The position numbers and the translations under genes are program-made. A stretch of DNA of 64,000 bases from an uncultured Flavobacterium sp. Its GTDB lineage: Bacteria; Bacteroidota; Bacteroidia; Flavobacteriales; Flavobacteriaceae. The notes under the pieces were generated by a model. The model made no database searches, was not told the origin of the DNA, and saw only the letters and a list, made by a program, of their open reading frames with translations. Numbering within the stretch: the first letter of the stretch is position 1; every line of letters starts with the position of its first letter. Positions 17,992 through 26,687 of this stretch are shown here, in pieces. Where the stretch lies: assembly GCF_963422545.1 (NCBI RefSeq), contig NZ_OY730245.1, positions 310,001-374,000 of the forward strand, read 5' to 3'.

Positions 17992-18438
17992 TTAGCAGTC
18001 ATTATTTTCATAATTAACTTTTTCGATAGTTTTCTCAAAGTTTTCAAGCTCTTTTTTTGTCATTGAAGTTTCTTTTAAATCAACAGGTAATTGCTTTTTA
18101 GCATCAGAACTTATCCACAAACCAGTAAAAGTATTTCCGGTTTTCTTTAAAATTAATACACCGCTAAAATCATGTTCGACTAAAACAAATTCGTTTTCTC
18201 TCTTTCTGTTTTGCGTAATATTAAGCTGTATCCATTTGTTTGATTTGTTGTAACGATACATTGAGGTAAACATTAAATCAGCAGTACATGGATTTGCTTC
18301 TGTTTTAATATAAAGTGTTATTGGTGTTTTTCCATCGACAGTTCCTATATATAAATTAGAAACCGGAGCTTGTGATTGTGCATTTAAGTGATTAAAAAAA
18401 GAGAAACAGATTAGAAAGAATAAGGTAACTTTTTTCAT
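17992..18438 (-). CDS. Small secreted protein of unknown function
   Basis: About 148 residues with a Sec signal peptide (MKKVTLFFLICFSFFNHLNA, cleavage likely after NAQ or A-Q). The mature domain has alternating polar and hydrophobic residues typical of a small beta-barrel or sandwich, with two Cys near the middle and end. I do not recognise a family. The frame stays open to an ATG at 18480, but that start lies across a TAAATTTG -7 element on the minus strand (18478-18485), so the ATG at 18438 is the likely start. It lies downstream of the globin gene on the same strand but has its own promoter. Confidence 0.75.
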   Translation of the reverse strand: MKKVTLFFLICFSFFNHLNAQSQAPVSNLYIGTVDGKTPITLYIKTEANPCTADLMFTSMYRYNKSNKWIQLNITQNRKRENEFVLVEHDFSGVLILKKTGNTFTGLWISSDAKKQLPVDLKETSMTKKELENFEKTIEKVNYENNDC

Positions 18439-18477
18439 TTTAAATATTGATTGGTTTTTGATAGTATTTGGTTCAAC

Positions 18478-18485
18478 CAAATTTA
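18478..18485 (-). promoter_or_regulatory. -7 element for the secreted protein gene
   Basis: Minus-strand TAAATTTG fits TAnnTTTG. It places transcription start near 18470, upstream of the ATG at 18438 but downstream of the longer reading-frame start at 18480. Confidence 0.5.
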
Positions 18486-18528
18486 TCTAATTAGAATAGT
18501 ATTCCAATCAAATTTCTGAATAACTTTT

Positions 18529-18939
18529 TTAAGATTTACCAGATGTATTTCTTAATTCGTTTTCGGCATTTCTAAAATACTCAATTTTATGGTTGAACAT
18601 ATAAGCCATATTTGTTGCGCGCATTTTAGCTTCTTCAGTAATAGGTCCTGAAAATTGCGAATCAATTGTAGTATTAAAAATTTGAGTCCAACGATCAAAA
18701 TGAGCCTTATCTACCGGTAATTGCTTGTGTGGCGGAAAAGGACTTCCGGAATAAGAGCGAACATCAAACAGAATGGTTTGCCAAAAGCCATACATTTTTT
18801 CTAAATGCTCAGGCCAGCGATCTTGCAGTTTGTCATTGAAAATTGGACCAAGAAGATCATCTTTTCTAACATTATCATAAAAGTTGTTAACCATTTGTTT
18901 AATATCTTCTATGGTCGAAATATCTTTAAGCGTTTCCAT
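18529..18939 (-). CDS. Group III truncated haemoglobin
   Basis: About 136-residue globin of the 2-over-2 truncated family, group III. The proximal His is in the HFDRW motif at residue 80, followed by the typical segment with W84, and a conserved FW lies near residue 52. Such proteins bind O2 or NO and are linked to detoxification or micro-oxic respiration; the physiological role here is not shown. The frame extends upstream to 18975, but a TATTTTTG -7 element at 18962-18969 makes the METLKD start at 18939 the plausible one. It is a single gene upstream of an independently promoted secreted protein. Confidence 0.9.
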   Translation of the reverse strand: METLKDISTIEDIKQMVNNFYDNVRKDDLLGPIFNDKLQDRWPEHLEKMYGFWQTILFDVRSYSGSPFPPHKQLPVDKAHFDRWTQIFNTTIDSQFSGPITEEAKMRATNMAYMFNHKIEYFRNAENELRNTSGKS

Positions 18940-18961
18940 GTTTTCTAATAAAAATGAAATG

Positions 18962-18969
18962 CAAAAATA
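18962..18969 (-). promoter_or_regulatory. -7 element for the globin gene
   Basis: Minus-strand TATTTTTG matches TAnnTTTG 23 bases before the chosen ATG. It overlaps the codons of the longer alternative frame and so argues against that start. Confidence 0.5.
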
Positions 18970-19239
18970 CGACATAACTTCAGGTTCGTTCCATGATATT
19001 TGTCATTTATGAAATATTTATAAGCTGTATTTCGAAATCAAAAACGATAATCAAACTACTGATTTTTAATATTTTGTAATTGCTGAATTTTAAGTGTAAG
19101 TTTTTTACGGTTTTTAATATTTTAAGTAATTGATAATTAATTGTTTGTAAAAAATAAAGATGTGTTTTTGTTAAGGTAATATTTACAAATGATGTGTATT
19201 TGTAAAGTTGTAATTATGAATATTTCGTTAAAATTGATA

Positions 19240-19247
19240 TATTTTTG
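19240..19247 (+). promoter_or_regulatory. Candidate -7 element upstream of the GH30 gene
   Basis: TATTTTTG matches TAnnTTTG and would give a leader of about 70 bases. The rest of the 383-base spacer (18940-19322) is AT-rich; apart from the globin promoter I see nothing else in it. Confidence 0.35.
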
Positions 19248-19322
19248 AATAGTTTTAATAAAAATAATCATAATAAAATGAGAAAAATTTAACTATCAAC
19301 AAACCACAAAACCACAAAAAAG

Positions 19323-21722
19323 ATGCACAAAACTACTCAAAAACCTACAAACCGAGTAAGAGCTTTTATGACACAAGTCATTATAATAATGCTTTTATTT
19401 ATTATCAAAACAAATGCACAGACAGTTACTCCCTGGATAACTTCAGGAGATCAAACAAAATTATTGCAGCAACAAGCTACAGTTAGCTTCGGGACAAATT
19501 CAGGAACGAACCCTTCAACAGTCACAGTTAATGCGGGAACAACTTATCAAACCATGGACGGTTTTGGTTATACACTTACTGAAGGAAGTTGCGAAGTCAT
19601 TAGCGGAATGGCTGCAACGCAACAAAATCAATTATTGAATGATTTGTATAATCCTACCACGGGATTAAACACAAATGTTATTCGTATTAGTATTGGAGCT
19701 TCAGATTTAAGCAGTTCTTCGTATAGTTATAATGAAACTTCCGGAGACGTAAATATGAATAATTTTAGCCTTAACGGACCAGATTTAACCTATTTGATTC
19801 CGATTATAAAAAAGATTCAATTAATTAATCCAAACATAAAAATATTAGCAACGCCTTGGTCAGCTCCGCGCTGGATGAAAACCAACGGTTCATGGGTTGG
19901 CGGCAGTTTACAAACACAATACTATGCAGCTTATGCTAAGTATTTTGTAAAATACTTTGATGCTATGGCGGCACAAGGAATTTCTATTTGGGCAATCACG
20001 CCTCAAAATGAACCTGAAAATCCAAATAATGAACCAAGTATGTTGATGAATTCTACAGAACAAAAAAACTTTATTAATCAACAACTTGGTCCACAAATGG
20101 CTGCCGCCGGATATGGCGGAATAAAAATTATTGCATTTGACCACAATTGCGATAATACAGCTTATCCTATCGATGTTTTAAACAACAGCAGTTATGTTGA
20201 TGGCGCTGCGTTTCATTTGTATTTAGGAAATATTTCGGCTATGTCAACCGTACGAAATGCTACGAATAAGAACGTTTATTTTACAGAACAATACACTGGT
20301 TCTGGTGGAAGTTTTAGCGGAGATTTTGGCTGGCACATGCAAAACGTAGTTATTGGAAGTACAAATAACTGGGCAAAAACGGTTATGGAATGGAATGCAG
20401 CAAATAATTCAGGTTTAGGTCCGCGTACTCCAGGTGGATGCAGTACTTGTTTAGGAGCAATTACAGTCAATAATAGTACAAGTTATACTAAAAATGTGGC
20501 ATATTATATTATTGGACAAATCTCAAAATTTGTAAAATCGGGTGCTCTTAGAATCAGTTCTTCAAGTACAAGTAGTACTATACTTTCTGCAGGATTTAAA
20601 AACCCTGACGGATCTATTGCACTTGTAGTTTATAATTCAGGATCGGCAAATACAATCAAAGTTGTTTCAGGATCATCAGCATTTAATTATACAGTTCCGG
20701 CCTCATCAGCAGTTACTTTTAATTGGGCGACAAGTGTTCCGGTTGCAGTAACGGGAGTGAGTGTTAGTCCAACTTCGGCTTCAATTGCAGCGGGCGCGAC
20801 CACACAATTAGCAGCTACAATTGCACCAAGTAATGCAACAAACCAAAATGTAAATTGGAGTTCAAGCAATTCTGGCGTAGCTTCGGTAAACGCAAACGGA
20901 TTGGTTACGGGAGTTTCGCAAGGAACTGCAACAATAACGGTAACAACTGTCGATGGTTCAAAAACGGCAACTAGTGCTATAACCGTTACAGCATCGTCGT
21001 CAACTTATCCGGGATATTACAATATTATTTCAAGAAATAGCAATAAAGGACTTGATGTAGCTGATAATTCAACTATAAGCGGAGGACGTATTCAGCAATA
21101 TGATGTTACCGGCGGAGGAGGAAGTAATCAACGCTGGAAGTTTGTTCCTGACGGAAGTGGTAATTTTTACATTATTGTAAAATCGACCGGAATGTATCTG
21201 GCGCCAGAAAATAATGGTACCGGAGATGGATTGAAAGTACAGCAAAAAACATTCTCGGCTTCAAACGAATTCAAATGGACGGTTACGAGTCTTGGCGGAG
21301 GTTACTATAAAATCATTAATGTAGGTAGCGGAAAATCTCTGGATGTTGAAAATGTTTCGACAGCAAACGGCGCAAATATTCAGGTTTGGGCTTATACAGG
21401 CGGATTAAATCAGCAATGGCAATTTGTACAGGTTGAAACTTCAACCGGCAAAAAAGCGGCAATAATAGAACCTAATACAACATCTGATTTTTCACTTTAT
21501 ATCAATTCGACTAATGATTATTTAAAAATCAATACACCAAATTCGGGTTCAGGTCAAGTTGAGGTTTATTCCGTTGGTGGTCAAAGCGTTTTAAAAAGAA
21601 CCGTTAATTTTGAAAATGGAAGCGAAACCGCAATAGAAATTTCGAGATTACCAAAAGGACTTTATGTCGTAAGAGTTAATGATAGTCAGCGATCTTACTC
21701 TAAAAAAGTATTGAAACAATAG
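19323..21722 (+). CDS. Secreted GH30-family glycosidase with Big2, ricin-type lectin and T9SS sorting domains
   Basis: 799-residue modular exoenzyme. Order: signal peptide (about 1-32); GH30 (beta/alpha)8 catalytic domain plus beta side-domain (about 65-470) with acid/base E230 in TPQNEPE and nucleophile E322 in FTEQYTG; a bacterial Ig-like Big2 domain (about 475-557); a ricin B-type trefoil carbohydrate-binding module (about 563-703, QxW repeats QRWKF and QQWQF); and a C-terminal type A T9SS sorting domain (about 720-799, ending KKVLKQ). It is exported by Sec and then T9SS to the surface or medium. GH30 enzymes act on beta-1,6-glucan, glucosylceramide or glucuronoxylan; the Asn-Glu-Pro context suggests a glucosidase or beta-1,6-glucanase branch, but that is inference. 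No SusCD or other CAZyme gene is adjacent. Confidence 0.92.
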   Translation: MHKTTQKPTNRVRAFMTQVIIIMLLFIIKTNAQTVTPWITSGDQTKLLQQQATVSFGTNSGTNPSTVTVNAGTTYQTMDGFGYTLTEGSCEVISGMAATQQNQLLNDLYNPTTGLNTNVIRISIGASDLSSSSYSYNETSGDVNMNNFSLNGPDLTYLIPIIKKIQLINPNIKILATPWSAPRWMKTNGSWVGGSLQTQYYAAYAKYFVKYFDAMAAQGISIWAITPQNEPENPNNEPSMLMNSTEQKNFINQQLGPQMAAAGYGGIKIIAFDHNCDNTAYPIDVLNNSSYVDGAAFHLYLGNISAMSTVRNATNKNVYFTEQYTGSGGSFSGDFGWHMQNVVIGSTNNWAKTVMEWNAANNSGLGPRTPGGCSTCLGAITVNNSTSYTKNVAYYIIGQISKFVKSGALRISSSSTSSTILSAGFKNPDGSIALVVYNSGSANTIKVVSGSSAFNYTVPASSAVTFNWATSVPVAVTGVSVSPTSASIAAGATTQLAATIAPSNATNQNVNWSSSNSGVASVNANGLVTGVSQGTATITVTTVDGSKTATSAITVTASSSTYPGYYNIISRNSNKGLDVADNSTISGGRIQQYDVTGGGGSNQRWKFVPDGSGNFYIIVKSTGMYLAPENNGTGDGLKVQQKTFSASNEFKWTVTSLGGGYYKIINVGSGKSLDVENVSTANGANIQVWAYTGGLNQQWQFVQVETSTGKKAAIIEPNTTSDFSLYINSTNDYLKINTPNSGSGQVEVYSVGGQSVLKRTVNFENGSETAIEISRLPKGLYVVRVNDSQRSYSKKVLKQ

Positions 21723-21766
21723 TTTACAAATCTAGAATTCAATTAGTAATTTTATATTTGAATTTA

Positions 21767-21800
21767 AAGGCTGTCTGATTCTGATATCAGACAGCCTTTT
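21767..21800. terminator. Bidirectional terminator between GH30 and ilvA
   Basis: AAGGCTGTCTGAT and ATCAGACAGCCTT form a 13-bp perfect stem, with A- and T-rich flanks on the two sides. It serves the two convergent genes. Confidence 0.85.
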
Positions 21801-21804
21801 GCTT

Positions 21805-23049
21805 TTATCCAATTAATTGTGTAAACAAATCCTGATTGTCATTTAAGTATTGAAACTCAAAACCATTTTTGGTCATATTCATTTTGATAGCCAGAATATC
21901 ATTTTTGTTTTTCAATTCTAGTCCAACCACTACAGAACCTACTTCGCGGCTGTTTTTCTTGGCAAATTGAAAATAAGTAATATCATCATCAGGACCTAGA
22001 ATATTGTTTACAAACTCTTTTAAGGCTCCGGGACGCTGCGGAAACTGAATCATAAAATAATGCATTAAACCTTCGTATAATAAAGAGCGCTCTTTTATTT
22101 CAGCAGTTCTTTCAATGTCGTTATTGCTTCCGCTTACGACACAAACGACTGTTTTTCCTTTTATTTTGTCCTTATAAAAATCCAGAGCCGCAATAGTTAA
22201 TGCGCCCGCAGGCTCTACAACCATTGCTTCTTCATTGTATAATCGCAAAATTGTAGTGCAAACTTTTCCTTCGGGAACCAGAATTATATCTTCAAGATTA
22301 TAACGGCAAATTTCAAAAGTTTTATCGCCAACTTGTTTGACTGCGGCACCATCTACAAACTTATCGATTGTGGATAATGCTGTGTTTTTGTTTTCTTCAA
22401 TCGAAGTTTTCATCGAAGGAGCGCCTTTTGGTTCAACTCCAATAATTTTGGTATTCGGGCTCAGATGTTTAAAAACTTCAGATAATCCCGAAGCCAATCC
22501 GCCACCGCCAATCGGGACAAAAACATAATCGATAGGTTCTTTATAGCTTTCCAGAATTTCAAGCCCTACAGTTCCTTGTCCTGCAATTACTTTTTCATCA
22601 TCAAAAGGATGAATAAATATTTTATGGTTTTGAGTAGCATCGGCTGTAGCCGAAGCATAAGCATCATCAAAAGTATCTCCGGTAAGAACAATTTCTACAA
22701 ATGATTTCCCAAATAATTGTACTTGTTTTACTTTTTGCTTTGGAGTTGTTTTAGGCATATAAATTTTGCCTTGTATTTGCAAAAGATGGCAAGAATAAGC
22801 AACACCCTGAGCATGATTTCCTGCACTTGCACAAACAATTCCTGTTGCTTTTTCGGCATCATTTAACGAAGAAATTTTGTTGTAAGCGCCTCTAATTTTA
22901 TACGACCGCACAATTTGTAAATCTTCTCTTTTTAATAAAATAGTAGATTCAAATTCTTCTGAAAGATTCTGATTTTGCGTGAGTGGAGTAGCGGCAACTA
23001 CATTTTCTAATTGCTTTTTGGCAGCAAGTACTTCGTTAAATAGATCCAT
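21805..23049 (-). CDS. ilvA: Threonine ammonia-lyase (threonine deaminase)
   Basis: 414-residue PLP enzyme converting L-threonine to 2-oxobutanoate and ammonia, the first step to isoleucine. The PLP Lys is K51 in RSYKIRGAYNK. The Gly-rich phosphate loop VPIGGGGLASG (about 177-187) and a Ser/Asn-rich SGSNND near residue 307 are present. The C-terminal ~80 residues form one ACT-like regulatory domain (FPQRPGALKEFVNNIL), so it is shorter than the two-ACT E. coli IlvA (~514) and matches the short biosynthetic/regulated form. No other ilv gene is nearby. A bidirectional terminator follows immediately, and repeats fill the upstream region. Confidence 0.93.
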   Translation of the reverse strand: MDLFNEVLAAKKQLENVVAATPLTQNQNLSEEFESTILLKREDLQIVRSYKIRGAYNKISSLNDAEKATGIVCASAGNHAQGVAYSCHLLQIQGKIYMPKTTPKQKVKQVQLFGKSFVEIVLTGDTFDDAYASATADATQNHKIFIHPFDDEKVIAGQGTVGLEILESYKEPIDYVFVPIGGGGLASGLSEVFKHLSPNTKIIGVEPKGAPSMKTSIEENKNTALSTIDKFVDGAAVKQVGDKTFEICRYNLEDIILVPEGKVCTTILRLYNEEAMVVEPAGALTIAALDFYKDKIKGKTVVCVVSGSNNDIERTAEIKERSLLYEGLMHYFMIQFPQRPGALKEFVNNILGPDDDITYFQFAKKNSREVGSVVVGLELKNKNDILAIKMNMTKNGFEFQYLNDNQDLFTQLIG

Positions 23050-23070
23050 AATGTTTGTTTTTTATTTTTT

Positions 23071-23130
23071 GCCACAGATTTAAATGATTTAAAAAGATTT
23101 TAATCTGTGAGAATCTGTGAAATCTGTGGC
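23071..23130. repeat. Palindromic repeat gccacagattt...aaatctgtggc
   Basis: 11-base perfect terminal arms enclose AT-rich sequence with further internal aatctgtga units. It lies just upstream of ilvA and belongs to the same gccac...gtggc superfamily as 14838-14962. Confidence 0.65.
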
Positions 23131-23169
23131 GAAAAAATGTATAGCAATATTCAGTGTTATAGTTTTTTT

Positions 23170-23260
23170 GCCACGAATTCCACAAATTTCCACTAATTCT
23201 CACTAATTTTTTTCTTTAATAGCAAAAGAATAATTCGTGCAAATTGGTGAAATTCGTGGC
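23170..23260. repeat. Inverted repeat pair of the gccacgaattc family
   Basis: Left arm 23170-23197 and right arm about 23231-23260 are imperfect reverse complements bounded by gccacgaatt and aattcgtggc. It sits 40 bases from the previous palindrome. Together the two repeats occupy much of the 387-base gap 23050-23436. Confidence 0.7.
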
Positions 23261-23282
23261 AACTTTATTATTTATTAAAATA

Positions 23283-23311
23283 AAAAACCTCCCGATTTGG
23301 GAGGTTTTATA
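23283..23311 (-). terminator. Terminator after the DUF4136 gene
   Basis: AAAACCTCCC and GGGAGGTTTT form a 10-bp stem with a 5-base loop. On the minus strand it is followed by TTTTTTATTTT, as expected for the gene ending at 23437. Confidence 0.8.
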
Positions 23312-23436
23312 AATTGTATTTTGTTTACTTATTTATATAATACCTCGCCATTATTGCTGAATTGCAATAATAGTAATAGAGATAATAATGTTATTTAAGT
23401 TTTTCATTTCAAATAATTGAATGGCAAATGTATTGA

Positions 23437-23973
23437 TTATTTTTTAACCGGCGGATATTGAGCTAAAATTTTAGTTACAAATTCAGCAACTTTTTCATCT
23501 TTTTTATCCACGTTTTTGGTTAAAGTTCCAACACCTTCACCTTGCCAGATCATTTCTTTCTTTTTGGCATCGATTAAATCAATGTATAAAGTTCCTTCTG
23601 TAGAAGTCGTAACAGTAGTTTGTCCTCCGTACATCATGTAAGGATTCCATCCATATCCCCATCCGTAACCCCATCCGGCATTAAATTGGTTAACATCAAC
23701 TTGTTCTCTTGATTTAGTAAAGATGTTCACTAATAAATCAGGATTTTCACTTTTTGTAAATCCTTTGGCTTTCATTTGATCATCGATAGCGCGTAGAATA
23801 CGTCTTTTATCCAAATCAGATATTTCGACCTTATCAATTCCCGGCTTAAAAAAAGCATAAGTTTTATAAGGTGCAAAATCTACACTTTTATCGTAATCAG
23901 AATAAACACTAACTGTACTGCATGAGGCGAGTATTAAAAGCAAAAAAACGGGTACTAATTTGAATGTTTTCAT
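23437..23973 (-). CDS. DUF4136 domain-containing lipoprotein
   Basis: 178-residue lipoprotein with lipobox LASC at about residues 15-18. The DUF4136 domain is recognisable from DYDKSVDFAPYKTYAFFKPG after the signal, and a conserved ID(L/I)IDAKKKEMIWQGEG block lies near residues 130-148. An aromatic Gly-rich insert (GWGYGWGYGWNPYMMYGG, about residues 100-117) sits between the two halves. The predicted location is the periplasmic or outer face of the envelope. DUF4136 function is unknown. It is monocistronic, with its own terminator at 23283. Confidence 0.9.
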   Translation of the reverse strand: MKTFKLVPVFLLLILASCSTVSVYSDYDKSVDFAPYKTYAFFKPGIDKVEISDLDKRRILRAIDDQMKAKGFTKSENPDLLVNIFTKSREQVDVNQFNAGWGYGWGYGWNPYMMYGGQTTVTTSTEGTLYIDLIDAKKKEMIWQGEGVGTLTKNVDKKDEKVAEFVTKILAQYPPVKK

Positions 23974-24002
23974 ATATTTAAAAATTTAATGTTCTCATTT
24001 CT

Positions 24003-24047
24003 TTGTCAGGCTCAGCGCCCTTCGACTTCGCTCAGGGTGACAATTTT
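24003..24047. repeat. Extragenic repeat, cctgagcgaagtcgaagg family
   Basis: The minus strand reads gtcaccctgagcgaagtcga and continues gggc. A plus-strand relative (gtcatcctgagcgaagtcga) occurs at about 55401-55425. It lies directly behind the hutU stop codon. Confidence 0.6.
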
Positions 24048-24050
24048 GTA

Positions 24051-26027
24051 CTAAAATAAACTTTCGTCTACTATATTAGGTAAAGTTACTTTTAATAAAG
24101 GCTGAACTTCCATCGCTCTTTTTATAGCAAAAATAGCTTCGTCGTTTCTGGCCCAGCTTCGTCTTGAAATTCCGTTGTTAACATCCCAGAAAAGCATTGA
24201 TGCTAAACGTTTTGAAGCCTCCTTAGAACCATCAAGAACCATACCAAACCCGCCGTTTATAACCTCTCCCCAGCCAACTCCGCCGCCATTATGTATAGAA
24301 ACCCAGGTTGCACCTCTAAAGCTGTCTCCAATCACGTTTTGAATCGCCATATCGGCCGTAAAACGAGATCCGTCGTAGATGTTTGAGGTTTCTCTGTAAG
24401 GAGAATCAGTTCCTGAAACGTCATGATGATCGCGTCCTAAAACAACAGTTCCAATTTCGCCTCTTGCAATTGCCTGATTAAAAGCTTCGGCAATTTTAAT
24501 ACGGCCTTCAGCATCAGCATATAGAATTCTGGCTTGAGAACCTACAACCAATTTGTTTTCCTGAGCACCTTTAATCCATTTAATGTTATCCTGCATTTGC
24601 TGCTGAATTTCATTTGGTGCTGTCTTTGCCATTTCCTCTAAAACCTGACTTGCAATAGTATCTGTTTTTTGTAAATCTTCTGGTTTTCCGGAAGTACAAA
24701 CCCATCTAAAAGGACCAAAACCGTAATCAAAACACATTGGTCCCATAATATCCTGAACATAACTAGGATATTTAAAATCGATATTATTTTCGGCCATTAC
24801 ATCAGCACCGGCACGTGAAGCTTCTAATAAAAACGCATTTCCGTAATCAAAAAAGTAAGTTCCTTTTGCAGTATGTTTATTAATCGCTTTCGCTTGACGA
24901 CGCAAAGATTCCTGTACTTTTTCTTTGAATAATTCAGGATTATTTGCCATCATTTCGTTAGCTTCTTCAAAAGAAATTCCAACCGGATAATAACCTCCCG
25001 CCCAAGGATTATGAAGCGAAGTCTGATCAGATCCTAAATCAATTTTGATGTTTTCTTTGTCAAAACATTCCCAAACGTCAACTACATTTCCTAAGTAAGC
25101 AATCGAAACTACTTCTTTATTGGCTTTCGCCAAATTGACTCTCTTTACTAATTCTTCAGTTGAGGTTACGATTTCATTAATCCAGCCTTGTTCGTGACGA
25201 ATCTTGGTGATTTTAGGATTTACTTCGGCGCAGACCGTAATACAACCGGCAATATTTCCGGCTTTTGGCTGTGCACCGGACATTCCGCCAAGTCCTGAAG
25301 TTACAAAAAGATTTCCCTCAGGATTTAGTTTTATTTTTCTGAAACCGTTTAAAACCGTAATTGTAGTTCCGTGTACAATTCCTTGTGGGCCAATGTACAT
25401 ATAACTTCCAGCCGTCATTTGTCCGTATTGTGAAACGCCCAAAGCATTCATTTTTTCCCAATCGTCCGGTTTAGAATAATTTGGAATCACCATTCCGTTT
25501 GTAACCACAACTCTTGGAGCTTCAGAATGTGAAGGAAATAATCCCATCGGATGTCCTGAATACATTGTTAAAGTTTGCTCATCTGTCATTTCAGACAAAT
25601 ATTGCATCGTCAATAAATATTGTGCCCAGTTCTGGAAAACAGCTCCGTTACCACCATAAGTAACCAATTCATGCGGATGTTGCGCTACAGCATAATCCAG
25701 ATTGTTCTGGATCATGTGCATAATCGCTTTTGCCTGCAATGATTTCCCTGGATATTCGTCAATTGGTCTTGCATACATTCTGTAATCAGGACGCAGACGA
25801 TACATATAAATACGCCCGTATTTTTCTAATTCTTCAGAGAATTCAGTAATTAATTCTGCGTGATGTTTAGCTTCAAAATAACGTAATGCATTTTTCAAAG
25901 CCAGCTTTTTTTCTTCTGCCGAAAGGATTTCTTTTCGTTTTGGCGCATGATTAATTGCTAAATCGTATGCTGCCTTTGGAGGTAATATGCTTGGGATTCC
26001 TTGTTGTATTTCTTCTTTGAAAGTCAT
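24051..26027 (-). CDS. hutU: Urocanate hydratase
   Basis: 658-residue cytoplasmic urocanase, the second step of histidine degradation (urocanate to imidazolonepropionate), using tightly bound NAD+. Family features visible are the GGNGAVFQNWAQY segment (about 124-136), an internal Rossmann-like NAD region with TVLNGFRK and GGMSGAQPKA (about 220-260), and the conserved GRDHHDVSGTDSPYRETSNI near residues 540-559. It is longer than the ~555-residue Proteobacterial enzyme, in line with the longer Bacteroidota form. hutH, hutI and hutG are not in this window, so it is separated from the rest of the pathway or those genes lie elsewhere. Confidence 0.95.
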   Translation of the reverse strand: MTFKEEIQQGIPSILPPKAAYDLAINHAPKRKEILSAEEKKLALKNALRYFEAKHHAELITEFSEELEKYGRIYMYRLRPDYRMYARPIDEYPGKSLQAKAIMHMIQNNLDYAVAQHPHELVTYGGNGAVFQNWAQYLLTMQYLSEMTDEQTLTMYSGHPMGLFPSHSEAPRVVVTNGMVIPNYSKPDDWEKMNALGVSQYGQMTAGSYMYIGPQGIVHGTTITVLNGFRKIKLNPEGNLFVTSGLGGMSGAQPKAGNIAGCITVCAEVNPKITKIRHEQGWINEIVTSTEELVKRVNLAKANKEVVSIAYLGNVVDVWECFDKENIKIDLGSDQTSLHNPWAGGYYPVGISFEEANEMMANNPELFKEKVQESLRRQAKAINKHTAKGTYFFDYGNAFLLEASRAGADVMAENNIDFKYPSYVQDIMGPMCFDYGFGPFRWVCTSGKPEDLQKTDTIASQVLEEMAKTAPNEIQQQMQDNIKWIKGAQENKLVVGSQARILYADAEGRIKIAEAFNQAIARGEIGTVVLGRDHHDVSGTDSPYRETSNIYDGSRFTADMAIQNVIGDSFRGATWVSIHNGGGVGWGEVINGGFGMVLDGSKEASKRLASMLFWDVNNGISRRSWARNDEAIFAIKRAMEVQPLLKVTLPNIVDESLF

Positions 26028-26389
26028 TTTATTTTAAGATGCTGAGTTGCTAAGGTTCTAAACTGCTAAGATATTTTAGCTAGATTAACAACAGATTAAT
26101 TTTTTTGTTTTTTTAGATTATGTCACCCCGCCGGGGTTCAAATGTGATTAACATTTAATTGATGCAATTGGAATTTGGAATTTATTTAAATTATCTAATT
26201 CTCAAATTGACACATTTTCAAATTTAAAAAAACTAGGGATAACGAATATCCGACCTGTGATAGGATTTGTGGATCGTAATCCTAAATTTTCGCAAGAGAA
26301 TATCCATTTATAATTTTAGATTTTAGATTATTGATTTTAGATTGTTGATCTGGCTTTAAAATTATCTAATTTTCAAATTGCCACATTGT
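26028..26389. other. Spacer with short repeats and an unexplained structured segment
   Basis: No gene is called here. It contains a gctaaggttctaa-type repeat (about 26040-26070), two copies of an attatctaatt-type repeat (about 26193-26224 and 26358-26396) and ttagattttagatt units (about 26312-26346). Between them, about 26232-26312 is less repetitive, with GAATATCC occurring twice and TAGGATT/AATCCTA able to pair. Confidence 0.5.
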
Positions 26390-26575
26390 CTAATTAGTTT
26401 TTTTCCTGATTTCACCAGTTCTTTTGTCAAACCCATACGGACAATGGCGGCAACCACTTTTGCAGCAATAACCGCGTTTTAAATGGTATTTTTCAGTAAA
26501 GCATTTATAACCTTCGGGCGTATAGTAAAAATCTTCGCCTTCGATTAATTTATTTTCATTACTTTGCTCTTCCAT
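26390..26575 (-). CDS. DUF5522 domain-containing small Cys-rich protein
   Basis: 61-residue protein with the signature CCKSGCRHCPYGFD (about residues 37-50), four Cys plus a His suited to metal binding, preceded by an FYYTPEGYKCFTEKYHLKRG segment. This matches DUF5522. The function is unknown; a small zinc- or iron-binding protein is a reasonable inference. It is the full family length, with no signal peptide. It lies divergently from the small membrane protein at 26688. Confidence 0.85.
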   Translation of the reverse strand: MEEQSNENKLIEGEDFYYTPEGYKCFTEKYHLKRGYCCKSGCRHCPYGFDKRTGEIRKKTN

Positions 26576-26687
26576 AAATCTGTTTAGGGTTCTCGTTCTT
26601 TTTTATTAAAATCAAAATCACGGTGTTGATTGTGATTTTAGTGAAATCGAACAATTTTTATCTACAAATTTATAAATTTTACAGCTA

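Noticed and set aside
17803..18066. 87-codon plus-strand frame
   Set aside because: It spans structured repeat copy 1 and the antisense end of the secreted protein gene; hydrophobic by AT-richness only.
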